DNA of 64,000 nt from Helopsaltes ochotensis (taxonomy: Eukaryota; Chordata; Aves; Passeriformes; Locustellidae), in contig VXBM01000219.1 of the NCBI GenBank assembly GCA_013400155.1, forward strand, positions 842,147 to 906,146. The letters run 5' to 3'. Shown here piece after piece: positions 47,756 to 60,500 of this stretch. Below the pieces are notes generated by a model. It saw nothing but the letters and a program-made list of their open reading frames with translations, did not search any database and was not told where the DNA came from. A program made the position numbers and the translations under genes. Positions within the stretch are counted from its first letter, which is position 1. Each line of letters begins with the position of its first letter.

Positions 47756-50700
47756 TGGTTGCTAATTCTTTAAATTTTTCTTGGAGGTTAATGTCATTTT
47801 GCCAGACAAAGGGCACCTAAGGTGATGTCCTCCTGTTTCCCTCAGTCCAGGACTACAAAAGGCACATCCAGTGCTGATTAATCTGGGGTCAGTTGCAGCA
47901 CCCTGGGGTGCTGGGGTAGTTCTCCCTCCTGAGTGACTTCCTGACGTTCTGAGTGTCACTGCAGACCTTTGAAGTCCTCACGTTGGCGAGCAGGTCTGGC
48001 ATGTCCTGTGATGGAGCTGCCTTGTTTCCCCATGGGCTGGGTTATCCTGGTGCTGTGCCAAGGCTGCAGCAGGCAGACCAGGAGCTGGCACCTCCCAGCA
48101 GCCCAGGGCTGCTCTGGGTTAGCACTGGCAGCTATGTCAGCACGTACTATTTTTGGGTAGAAATGCAGAATGGGTGCCCTTGAGGCTCTGTGCTCCATTT
48201 CTAGTCAGGTACAGTGGCATTATCATTAGCTTTGCTGTGGTGGGCTGAGCTTGTAATGTGGATTGACAAAGCTTTATATATGTGCCTGGTTTGGTTTGAA
48301 GGATGGAGAGATTTTTTCCTGAGCTCTAAATACTCTAAATCCAGGGGAAGCTGGGCTTTTGCTATCTTTAAAAGAGAGGGCTGACTTAACTTTGGATTCT
48401 TCTTTTTTGACACTGGCCTTGCAGATGATTAAAAGGTGCAAGTTTTAAAACAGTTCAATGTATTAAGAGTATTTTTGTACATGGAGGGTCTTTTATATTG
48501 GGCAAGAGAGCCAACCTCTGAAATAAGTACATGTGTCCATGGATTAGCCCTGGGCTGTGGATTGTGTTTGCTGACCAAACAGCTGAAAACATTGCCTCCT
48601 TGGGCTGAGTCTGGCCGCTGCTGTGGATACACCTCGCAGCAAAGGCACCACAGGAACTATGGATCATCCTTCCTCCACTGAGGCTCAAGTTTGCATGGCA
48701 GTGCAAGCAGGGACAACCTTGAAAAGGTTTAGTCCCTCCCTGGGTGACAGCTATAGCTGGAGAGAAACCTAGGCAGAAAACAAAGCTCTTCCAGCACAAA
48801 CAGTTGCTCGCTCAGCTGTGAATGTGGCCATGTGGCAGTGGAGGGAAGCAGAAAACAAGGAGCAAGCTGTGCAGCTGAACGTGTGGATCCTGGGTGTGGC
48901 ACTGCATACTGTGAGTGTTGATACTGATAGTATTGCTGACCTTCAGTGTGTGGGATGGAAGCATCAACAGGACTGGCTCTTCAATTGGGTCTGAAGGAAT
49001 CCTATTTTTCCAATTGGCCCAGAGGCCCAGAGGAAGCATGCATGTAAGACCCATCAATCCCCACAGGTTGTGCAAACATTTTGGATTCAGACTGAATGCC
49101 TCCAAATTTTAACGGAGAGTAGCCATAGGGGCTGAAAGTGAGGAGCAGTTTCTAGGCTGGGAAGTGAAACTAGCCCCAAATTAGTCATCCAATAAGTCCA
49201 ATAGGAAAGGTTGTTTTAGTGACTTCCTCAAAGTCCACTTCATTGAGCAGACTGCATATTACACACAGTTTGCCATTTTCTGGCAGGTTTCCCTGTAGTG
49301 ATTTAAAATTGATTATTTTTGAGCAGTAAGCAAGCCCAGTAAAATCCTGGTGGTTGTCAGGGCTTAGCTTCAGTTGGGTTTCCTGGGCACCTATCAGTCA
49401 GCAGTGAAAACCTCATCTCTGGGGTTTTTACCTTTACTAGTCAATTGACAGCATGAAGGCAGGACAATGCTTCCCTTTCAGCAGCTCAACCATGTGTAAA
49501 GAGTCAGAACTGCTTGTGAAATACATTGCTGCATTGTAATTCATTTCCTACAGGCAATTTTATGTTGTGGACTCTTGTTAGTCACCCTTGGCAGTGATCG
49601 GCCTCCTTGCTGGTAACTTCAAACCAAGGACTTTAAAACAAGATCCCTTCGTGCACTATCAGAGCTTTTATCAGGAATGGAAGCTTGCACAAAATTCATC
49701 CGAGATCTAGGGCTAAAGGTGCCCTTCACTTTTAGGACCAGTGATTCTCACATCAATATGAGTGAAAAGGAAATTGAAAAATTCCTCGGCGATGGTTGTC
49801 ATAGCATTAAAGCCTGACACACACTTCCCCAGCTCTGCTGGTGTCCTGGATATGCTCCATGGAGATGACTGTTGTCAGCAGCTGGTGCTAGAAACTTCAT
49901 TTAGCAAAAAAACTGAGCATGTTTCTTCCTGGAAGCAGGAGGTGTGGAGCCTATGATGCCAAGAGCTTGCAGGCTTAACCAGAGGGGGGAGTTTGCAGCA
50001 CTTCCTGGGGCCTGTATTCCCTATCTTACTCTTCTGAGGCAGAAGGAAAAGCACAGGCAGCTGAGTACATGGGTGGGTTTAAGCAGGTGTCCCCCAAGAT
50101 GTTTAAATCGGAGGGCAGAGGCAGGTGTCTGGGCAGTGCCAGGTCCAGCTCTGCGGTGGCACAGAGGCTGTTTCTGGCAGAGCTGTCGCTACACGCCACA
50201 CAAATGGAGCCACAGCTCATTTACAAAGGGCTCTAAAAATATCTGCTGGATGATCAAAGGCTCCCACAGCACAGCATATGTGCTAGCTAGACTTTTTGAC
50301 TCTCTGAAGTCCCCTGTTTGAAGTTGTTTTGATCAAGGAGAAAAACAAGTGTGCTGTCTGCATGGCTGCCAGACACCCTGTTTCTGGGGACACTGGTGGT
50401 ACCTCTGGAGGCACACAGGGGTGGGGGAGCCTCGCAGAGGTGCCAGGGCTGGGATGGGGAGCCACGTGCAACAGAGGGTAAAGAGTGGCAGAGCTGCACT
50501 CCAGGCCACCGCTGCTCTTTGTGGTGTTCAGGAGAGCTGTCTGGAGAACTGAGTAGTGTATTGGTTTTAGATGTGACCTGTTTTCTCAAGGGGCATCCTG
50601 GAGCCCTGTCCTCACTGGATTTTATTCCACATTCAGTCATCACTAAGGGTTCAGGGAAGTGGAGGAACTGGCTGCAGACCTCCAGGACTAGCACTGCCAA

Positions 50701-53700
50701 TGACTGTGATATAGCTGCTGGATTAGGTGCTACTCTCTCTTGGCAGAGAGAGGATTACAGGACAGTCCCAGTTTAATTTTTAAATACCATAGGGAGAAAA
50801 AAGCTTCTAATAAATCTGAAGTGACAATGAGCAGCAGGGTTAAGAGAAGAATGGTTCTCTGGCAGCTATTTCTGCTTTTCAATATGCTTTTCTGGGAATT
50901 ACTGAGTAACCCTGTGCGAATCCCCCAGGTGGGAGGGATTGTCCCTGGCAGATACACCACCCGTGTTCAGCTCACTGTGCAGCAAAAAATGCAGCTTTTC
51001 CCTTTTTTTTCTCTTTCCTTTATGTCTACAGCAAGTTCTTCAGTGCCATCAGCCTCGATGTGCAGCTGACAGGCACCCCTCTTTGTGAAGCCAGCAACAG
51101 CCTGGGGCTCTGCAGACTGGCTTTGTTTTCTTTCCTTGTGCTTTAACACTGACTGTGATGGGTGAGAGTGCCCCCAAACTGTCAGTGAGGTAAATACTTC
51201 CCACTCCTCTTCCAAAAATCTCTTCTCTTTTATGTGCAGGTTTTGATCTGTGTGTCTTGTTAGAAACCAGCTAATTCTGGTGATGGTATTAGGTCAGCCT
51301 AGCATGTTTTCCTCCTTACAAATGCATGGTTTACAGAGTGCCATCAACACCAACTTGAAAGTACTGAGACTGGCAAAAACAATAATAAAAAAAGCCTCTA
51401 AATTCACTTCTTAGTTTTGTTTCAGAGATGGAGCCAGTATCTGGGAAGAACCTGGTTCCCAGATCCCATTCTGTAATCTCCTTGTAGCTACTGGAAAGCT
51501 TATAGAGCTTTGTTTAGCTGTCACCTTGCTGAAAAGGCCAACAGATTCCTTGTGCTTGCCCAGGACAGAACTCTATTGCTGACTGCTTCCCTTCTCATCA
51601 TACACCCATCATTTGACAACAACCAAGAGCATCTTCTGCTGACTCATGCCAGCACTCTGTGCCCCTGACATGAGCTGCAAGCAGAGGGGACCTACTATAG
51701 AGTAAACAATGCAGACACAGCATTGGTACAGCTTGGAATTATTTACTTCCAGTGTTTTACATGTTGTGCTGTAATATTAGACACAATGGCTGAGCATCCT
51801 GCTCTGTTTTTGTGCATTGGATTGTGAGAACAATATAGAGTCTTGACAAACAATATCTGGCTCTGTACAATAAACACACTGGGACACTAAAGGACCAAGT
51901 AAGCAGAAAAGCCCCCTCATGCTGGAAGGCCACAAATCACTATTTCACTTCGCTACTTTTCTTGTGCATATTGAAAACAGAAGAAATAACATTGAGTGTT
52001 ACTATTTACTCATCATGCTTATCTTTCAACAAATTAACTGAATACATTTTAATACCTAGTTAAATTCTGAAACACATAAAAATGCTGTCAAAACACTGTC
52101 CTTCTATTCAATCAGACTTCAAACTGATCACACTTTCAAAAGAGTGCAAGAAGCATAGTCTGAGCCACTTTAGCTTCCTGTTCTTATTAAATGTCATTGT
52201 AGTCAACTCATCTTCGACATCAGGAAAATTTGGGCAAACCTTGGGCTGTAATTCTAGAGCCCAAATGACAACCTACTTCATTTTGGGGGAAAAAAAAGAG
52301 TGGTTTTGAATGTTACTGCCAGATAATACTGACGATGGATGCTACCAAAATACAAGATGCAGCTGTTCAAGATGTTGAAAGCCCATCAGTACCTGGGAGA
52401 ATAGTTGAGTCTGAAAATTTTCCCAGTCCTGTTGAAGGGAATTTTCCATTACTTCCTGATGTATTATCTTTTTGCAAAGCAAACACATTTTTTATTACCA
52501 TGCAAGGATATTTGATACAACAATTGAGGGGAAAACCCTGCACTGAAAAAATGTTACCCTTACAGGGCACCAGCTGTAACCACTCCCCTTACAACTGGGG
52601 AAGTAATGAGTCTAAAACATCCCAGATATTTTAGTGACTATTGATGATTTGTGCTTATTAACCCTTCTACTGTAAGACAAATTGCTTAAAATCAAACTAG
52701 ATAATTTTTGGGGAGGAAGATGTAGCTCTGAGGGCAGGTTGAGGCAAAACAGCACTATAGAGTGTTGCTAACACTCTATATTTTAACAAAGGAACTCAGT
52801 GTAGTCACAGGCCATTTCCTCTGGCTTCTCAGCCCCTTCCTCTGAGCAGAGGCCACCTCAGGAGACTACATTTCCCAGGCAAAGCTGGGTAATATATGAG
52901 AATTGCATTTCTCAGGCCGTTTTATAGTAATCTGGTTGTTTGGGCTTTGTCACTTGATGAGGGACTGTGAATCCCTGTCCTTAAACTCACAATTCTGGCC
53001 TTTAGTGAAAAGGATAATTCATTCTGACCAGGTAGACTGCCTGACCTTCTTTTTTTTCCTTTTATCCCTCCTTTATTCCCTGCAGTCTCTTGGCTTCCAT
53101 CTTCTTCCCGTTAATGCTTATAGCAGGCAAAATAATCAGTCCAGCCACTAACTAGCCACTGGGGGCTCTTGGGGCTGCTTTTGGTCACACGTATATCTTA
53201 GGAACATTAATTGCCATAACTGGGTTTTTTTTGCTTCTTCTCTTATGATACAATTTATAAGCAGCATTCTTTAAATTAATACACAGTTGCTTGCTGATGC
53301 TCCTGCATTTTCAGCTTTAGGAGCTGAAAACCGAGGGTCTGCCTGGCTCTGTCCTTATTGCACTTCAGCGATACTTTGACAGCTCAAGTTGCTGAAGCTG
53401 CTTGGTACAATGGCATTTCCAAATACTTCGGATTTATCTTCATGACGTTGTCACCTACCACAACCATCCCCAGCCATTTGTCCGCTGGGACAGTTTAGCA
53501 CTTCGGCCCCTGGGATGCTGAGGCTCCGGGACACGCAGGTATTGCTGCACAGGCTGTTGGGAGGGATGAGGGCAGGGCTTGGGCAGACGCTGGAATGCGA
53601 TGACACACAGCTCCTGCTAGCAGAGTTCAGAAGGCCGGGCTGGGCGTCCCTGCCCCTCGGGTACCACACGTACACAGCATTCCTTGTCCCCGTTACGTGC

Positions 53701-54718
53701 CCGCTGTCAGCCCCGGCGAGCGGCTGCCTCCTCCCGGGGACACCTGGCAGCCTTTGTTCAGGCTGTGCGGATGGCGAGGAACATTCTTTGCAGGCTAAAA
53801 TGCCAGACAGCAAGAATGATCCATCCGGGGAAGAAGTATGCATTTTCACTCTTTCTCTCTTTCCCATTAAATCCCACTGCAGCAAAGGAGGAGACAATGC
53901 CATTCATTAACACTGATGGCACCGCTTTGCTCCTAAGACAGATTTGTGGTTAAATAGTGTGTGTACACGTATTTCTCTGCTGTAAAAGAGGACACTGTTT
54001 TGCCAGACCTAAGTCAGATTCTAAGGATCTATGCTTTTAAATGCCATAGGACTGATACCTATTTCAGGGTGTGCCAGAATCACCAAGGCACAGGTACATA
54101 ATGCTGTTTACAATCAGTCATCAAGATGTTATAAAAGGCTCAGTGAAACAAGCAGGATGCAGAACTAGAGGAATTGGCAGCAAGGCAAATATTTGGCCCT
54201 TCAGGCTTTCCAGTGCCAGCCAAATAGCATCATACTGTGAAGTTATCCTTCTTATCATTATCCCCCCAAAATCACAGCGCTGCCTGGAACCTATATGTGG
54301 ATTAGGCCAACATTCCAATAAATTCTTCACTTATATGGAAATGATTATTCCAAAACTAGAGGTATACCTACAGGCAAATCAGGATCACAGCAAACATTAA
54401 GAATTCACTATCAACTAGACCTCTATGTCCAGTTTAAACCTACAGCTTTTTGTTAGTAAACAAAACCCCATACAGCAAAACAAGAAACCAATTTTCTTTT
54501 TGTTTACGTGCCCTCTAGCCAATAGATCAACATCAGAGGTTAAAATATTGGTATAAGATTCATGGGCATACTTTGCTTTTCTCTCTGGCTGGCTGCTCAA
54601 AGCTTTAATTGCTGTCTTCAAAATGATCCTGTAATTCCTGGCTACACCACCCACAAAATAAATAGTAGTGTAAAGGTAAGTGCTTCCTGTATGCATCAAC
54701 CTTTTCAGTTTCTTCACA
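47756..54718. other. Intergenic interval between PRDM11 and SYT13, including possible SYT13 3'UTR end
   Basis: No supported gene. Reverse-strand AATAAA (TTTATT on plus) lies at 52491 and 53072 and could end the SYT13 mRNA. A GC-richer patch lies at 53500-53760. Confidence 0.55.
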
Positions 54719-55750
54719 CAATCATAGCATTGCTGAGGATATAAAGGGCCTCTGGAGATCATATTGTCCAAACTCACCCCTGCTCAAAGTGGGATAAACT
54801 AGAGCAGGTTGTTCATGATGTATCACATCACATTTTCACTGTCTCCAAGCATGGAGACCCCCAACAACCTCTCCTGCCAACTTGTTCCAGTATTTGATTG
54901 TACTCACAGGAAAAAAAGGGGTTTTATTCTTGGTATTTTTCATGTGTTCAAATGGAATTTCCTACATTGCAACTTGTGACCTTGACTCTTGTCCTGTCAC
55001 TGGACACCAGTGAAAGAGTCTCTCTCCATCTTCTTTTGTCCTCTCCCAGGTCAGGTATCTGTACACATTGACCTAAACCGTTCCGGCTCTCTCAGTCTCT
55101 CCTCTTACAGAAGATGCTCCAGTCCCTTAAACGTCTTTATGGCCATTTGCTGCACTCTTTCCAGAAACTCCATATCTTTCTTGCATTGGGGAGTCCAGCA
55201 AAAGACACAGCACACCCAAATTGCCCTCACTGGTGCTGAGTTGAAAGGAAGGATCACTCTTCTTTGACCTGCTGGCATTGCTTAACACAGCACAAGGCAC
55301 TGTTGTCCTTCTCTGCTGCAAGATTCCACTGCTGCCTCATGTTCAACTTGGTGTCCACTAGGACATCCAGTCCTTTTCTGGAAAGCTCCTTTACAGATGG
55401 TCGGCCTTCACCCCTGCACTGCAAGGGGTTGTTCTTCCTCAGGTGCAGGACTTTCCCCTTCTCCTTGCTGAATTTCAGGAGGTTCCTGTTAGCCCATTTC
55501 TCCAGCATTTTTCTCAGCATCCCTCTGAATGTCAGCACAAGTGCCTTGGGTATCTATCACTGCTCCTGGTTTTGCATCATCTACAAACCTGCCGAGGCCA
55601 TGCTCTGTGCCATTGTCTAGGTCATTTATGAAGGCGCTAAACTCTGACACGACCAACCCCAGTCACCACTAGTTACTGACTTCCAGCTGAACTTCATTTC
55701 CCTCTTCATAACCCATTGTGCCTGGTGCTTCAGACAGTTTTCAGACACCG
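54719..55750 (-). mobile_element. CR1 LINE, about 1 kb, minus orientation
   Basis: Read on plus it starts ATCATAGCATTGCTGAGGAT and contains GATGCTCCAGTCCCTTAAAC, TTGCATTGGGGAGTCCAGCA, a CTGCTGCCTCATGTTCAACT segment, GGTGCAGGACTTTCCCCTTC, TTAGCCCATTTCTCCAGCAT and a TCATCTACAAACCTGC segment, in the order of the reverse-complement CR1 3' portion. It is a degraded copy lying downstream of SYT13. Confidence 0.9.
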
Positions 55751-57269
55751 GTTGTGGTGTTTTCCCTTTGCCTACAGGATGGCAGCCTTCCCTTGACAAG
55801 CTGCTAGACTTATTTGACTGCAGCATCAGAATGGGATGGATACTAGTTAAAGCTTAGCTCAATAGTTTGATTTAAACAAGGGGTAATCTGACCCTGCACA
55901 TATGAAGTTCTCTGAGATTTTCAGGGCTACAAATCATACGGTTCAGTTTACAGATTTTTGGATGTCTTGTCCCCATGGAAATCCCTTAAAATTGTGTCTA
56001 CTACTTGAAAAAAGTAGTAGGACAAGCAGTGTGCTTATAGTGTCCTGACATCATCACTGCCAATGCCAGACTTTCAGTCCATCTAGAGGCACAAAAAAAA
56101 AAGGACAGTCAAAAGTAACACTTAAGCCACATCAAATCTTGAAAGTGCACACGAAAAAAACAAGCCCTGAAGAGTCTGTCTGGTTGGTGAACTCCTTCTG
56201 TCTGGAAGTGATGAAATAGATGGCAGTTTAATAAGGGTTGTCTTTGAGTAATGCTGGTATGAGGATTTGAGTGCAATAGTTAACTGTCAAATCAAAACAA
56301 TCTATCAGCTGAGGTATGGAATAAGCCCACTTCTTTTGCCTAATTTTAGATGTTGCCTGGAATATAATTAGCATATTTGAAACTTGGGAAAAACCCAAAC
56401 AGAAAAGATGGCAGAAAACAGAAAGATTTGGTCCAAGTTTTTGGAGGTAACATCAACAATAACTTTTTGTCCATATTTGGGATCATCCTGGATAACACCA
56501 TAGAAAGATAAATGATACAGGTATTCTGCTAAAAGGTCCTGAAACATTCATATTTTCAGCAGTTTCCATGAATCTTAAATACAAGGTATCAAACTCTCCA
56601 GGAAACAAAAGGAAAGTATTTGACTTCTTGCTCGGCAGTGTTTGCTTCAAAGGCTGCACAGGATGAGGGTGTTGACTGTCTCTCTCTTTCTGCTTCCTCT
56701 GTTTTCTCCCTTCATTCTGTATATTTTTCTAGGTATCCATTTACTGCACTTTGGCTTCACTCTCTTTTTCTGATTCTTCATGCCTGCCATGACAGTCAGT
56801 TCTCTGATCTTCATTTCTCAGTCTTGAAGAGTATTACGGAAAGCAGTGATTCATAAAACAATTGTGTGTTTGTGATTGTGGAGCCAACACTCAACAAGGG
56901 ACTTGGGCGACAGCACTAGATACCAACGAAGGGCTTACATTTCCATGATAACTTTGCTCTTCTTTGCTCCCCTCTGCTCCTCTACAGAAGCAGGGATCTT
57001 TCAGAAGAGACAGTGGGCAGGCAAATTACCATCCAGGCAGCCAACCCCTTGTTTGAGGCAAACATTTGATTAGGTGATAGACTGTCCTTTAAGTACATTT
57101 TCCAGACAGTTTTCCGGGCTAGAATGGGAAGGAAGATCAGAGAAGGGTAGTGTAGTCTGAGTGCTGTGCTGAGCAATTTCATGGAGGTGAAGGTGGAAGG
57201 TGAAATCCAGCTTATTCCCACAGGCTCTGAGGCCTGGTGGGAATCTTGTTGTCAGTAATCATGACGAGC
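55751..57269 (-). other. SYT13: Presumed SYT13 3'UTR / downstream sequence
   Basis: No coding signal. The 3'UTR must start here, but no strong reverse-strand AATAAA lies close to the stop, so its length is open; ATTAAA is near 56226. Confidence 0.4.
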
Positions 57270-57574
57270 CTACATGTGGAGCTGGTGCCACATGGCGATC
57301 TGTTTCCTGGGGTTCTTCAGCATTTCTTCCCAGTGGTTCCTCTCTGTGCCTGTGACGTGTAAGCCCAGACTGCACTTGCCGAGCACATGGCTCTGGCCAG
57401 CTCCATCCTGGCTCAGCATTTCCAGCTCCACGCTGGAGGCACGCAGGAGCTCATGAGGCACCTCAAACATGATCATCTCATTCCACACAGGGTTGATCTT
57501 GTGTTTTGCACGTTTGGTCTGCTTCTTCTTCAGCTTCAGTGACTGATGCCTCAGTGTCACCTTGACAGAAACAT
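57270..57574 (-). CDS. SYT13: SYT13 terminal coding exon: second half of C2B
   Basis: The acceptor CCCTATACAG precedes 57574. It encodes DVSVKVTLRHQ, a polybasic KLKKKQTKRAKHK stretch, the NPVWNEMIMFEVP strand, and the C-terminal WHQLHM helix before TAG at 57272-57270. The polybasic strand and the INPVWNE motif are typical of C2B domains. Confidence 0.96.
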
Positions 57575-60500
57575 CTGTATAGGGAGGGGAGAGAGACACC
57601 ATGTTAATGAGCATGCAACAAATAGACTAGACTAGACTAGGCTGAGTTATAAGGGACCCATCAGGATCATGGAGTCCAACTCCTGACCCTGCACAGGACA
57701 CCCCAAAAATCACATCATGTGCCCAAGGGCATTGTCCAAACACTTTTTGAACTCCATCCAGCTGGTGCTGTGACCAACCTAAATCTCCTTTGACTCAGCT
57801 TAATGCTGTGTCCTCAGGTCCTGTCCCTGCCCATAAGAGAGAAGAGATCAGTGCCTGCCCTTTTGCTTCCCCTTGTGAGGATGTTGAAGACGACGATGAG
57901 GTTTCCCCTCAGTGTCTTCTCCAGGCTGAACAGAGCAAGTCAGCTCAGCCACTCTGCATAAGGCTTCCCCTCCAGGCCTTTCACCATCCTCATGGCCCTC
58001 CTTTGGACACTCTTTAATATATTTATGGGTTTTTTATATTGTGATGCCTGAAACTGCACCCAAAAATGCAAGAGAATTTACACTGATGACATCAAACTGA
58101 GAGAGCACAGAAGAAATATTGATTAGGGGGCATTTGGTTTTCACTTTTTAGAAATTATTCAAATCTCTCTGGCTTTCTAACCATCTTTTTTTTTTTTTTC
58201 CTGCAAAACTTCACCCTTCCCACTCTCCTTCTAGATTTACATAATAGCAGAAACAACAGTATCTATTTCCTTGCTATAACACTCACCACTGCCAAGTAGG
58301 TCTTTCAGCTGCTTGGAATGGAGGTTTTTAGCCTTAATAATCACCACCAGCAGGCGATTAGCTGCTGGCAGGTAGCTAATTGAGAGCAGCACCTCCCCAT
58401 GGCCCGTGGATGGCTCCTGGAAATGGAGACACAGAGAGGGTTAATTTTTTATATAATCTTGGGCAGAACATTAGGAAAACAACAGTAGAAGACTGATGAG
58501 TGGTAGGTTGTGGACCAACTAAGTTGTCTCTCTGTCTTTGTACAGACCTTTCCAGTTATGCTGGATGAGAATAAACCAGCAAAGATGCCTGAGAGGCTCC
58601 TCCACTCATAAGGCTTCAATAATGTGAGTTATTGAATCCTTATGTCACTGGAAAGTAACTGCTTCCTGACATCAACTTTTAGTGGAATATTTAGTCAGAA
58701 GAAGATTTGGGGCTGACATACAATGCAAATAGTCAGAAATTCCTATTTTGAGAGATCACCTAACTACCCTGTTTTTATGTCCACTACCGCCTTTACTGCT
58801 TTTCATAATTCACTTTTGGTTTCAGGTGCTCCATTTCCCAAAAGGCTCTAACTGGACTCGTCCTCCAGCCTGCACTGCCCAGCAGGAGGCAGAGCTCCCT
58901 GGGAAAGCAGAGGTGGTGCTTGGGGCTGAGTCTGACCTGGAACTGGAACTACACCTTCCCTGACACCCTATCTGGTATAAGAAAAAACCCAGCCAAGCTG
59001 AAATCCTCCACGAGCTGGCTACAGTACATTACTCTTCCTTCTCACCTGCCTTCCACCAAGAATGTGAGCAACTCTCCCTTCTTCCCCTGTGGGAGACTCC
59101 CTTTCCCTTTCCCTTTTCCTTTCCCCTTACTTCCATTTGCCCTGGACAAGCAGCCCTTGGGGGGAAAGCCTAGGGACACAGTCACACCAGCACTGCTCTC
59201 CTGTAGGACAGAAATGCTGTTTCCTTCTTGGGAGCCAGCAGGGAAGGAGAGAAATCCCACTCTGTTGTGTGCAGAGCTGACAGCCCATGGCAAGGAACAA
59301 AAGGGGAGTAGTTATTCTCTCAGTGAGTGGGAGCTTGTGACAGAAATCTGGTTTAGTATGAGGTTAATGACCCAGAAGAGTCCCAGAAAGCCAATGCCAA
59401 TTCAACAGACTCATTCTGGGCTCCTTAGCATGTTCTACATCCTCGAGGATAGACAGCCCTTCTCCAGGCTGTTTCTGAGCTCTGCAGTGTCGCTACTAAG
59501 TGAGCCATAAATATTTCAAATTAAGTTTTCAACCAGTTACTCGAAACAGGCAAGGACAGGCCCCTGTATGCTTTCCACGAGCCGACTGACTCTCCAGAAA
59601 ACATGGCTGTCATCGCTGTCTGGTTCGAATGACTAACTTGTCCTGCACAAATCAGGTGGAAGGCCATTAGCAAGGAAGACTGAAATTCAATCCCAAGTCA
59701 GCCCAAGTAAATCTTTTTTTTCATGCTCTCAGGTAGCAATGAAGGGCTTGTATGCATTTCATTTATATGAATCCTGTCAAACTGAAGTGGGCCTTAGAAA
59801 AGCCCACACATAAAAAGAGGCAGTTTCTAGTACCTGTATGCCCACTACAAAAGAATTGTACACTGAGGGACAAAGCCAAACACCACCTCAATGCAAACCT
59901 AGAGCTGAGGCATGTCATAAGGTGCTTTTGTTTATTTACCCCCACTACATCTCGGCAGGTCCCATTCTATAGCTCTGGGGTAGAATTTGGTTCCTGTAGC
60001 TCCAGGCACAGACAGATGCAGAGGAGATTGGGAGGGGGTGGGGCTGTAGACGTGCACACACGCACAAACACATACATTGTACTCTGATCACATTTTGTAC
60101 TTATGACTTTCGAGCTCCTAGTGGGCTGGTCAAGTTTTCGGGCAGTCTGTATCCACATGAAAACAAAACCTACAATGGTTGGTCTCTGCTGGAGTTTTGC
60201 TTGAACAGACTAAACCAGAGGTACTTTTCCTTCCCCTTCTGGGCTTTGCTTTCTTTGTTTCTATTTTCCTATTAAATCCATAACGTACATTTTGTGGTGA
60301 AATCCTGCAAATTCATGCAACCATCAGAGCATCAGTCTTTCTTTTTATGCAATATGAACAAAAAGCAACAAGGGGTCATCGATGAATTACGTGCAGGGCA
60401 CCACGAAATCACAAAAGGGAAGTTGCTATGCAAGGACACACTATCATCAACCCACTATCATCACTGTCATTAGCAAAGCAGTGGGAGGGAAGGAAGACAA

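Noticed and set aside
52335..52634. 99-codon open frame beginning MDATKIQDA, plus strand, downstream of SYT13.
   Set aside because: Composition is protein-like, but no splice signals, family or repeat match could be seen; could be an old element fragment, not enough to call.
54071..54400. 109-codon open frame, plus strand.
   Set aside because: No domain, AT-rich, next to a CR1 copy; no evidence of coding.
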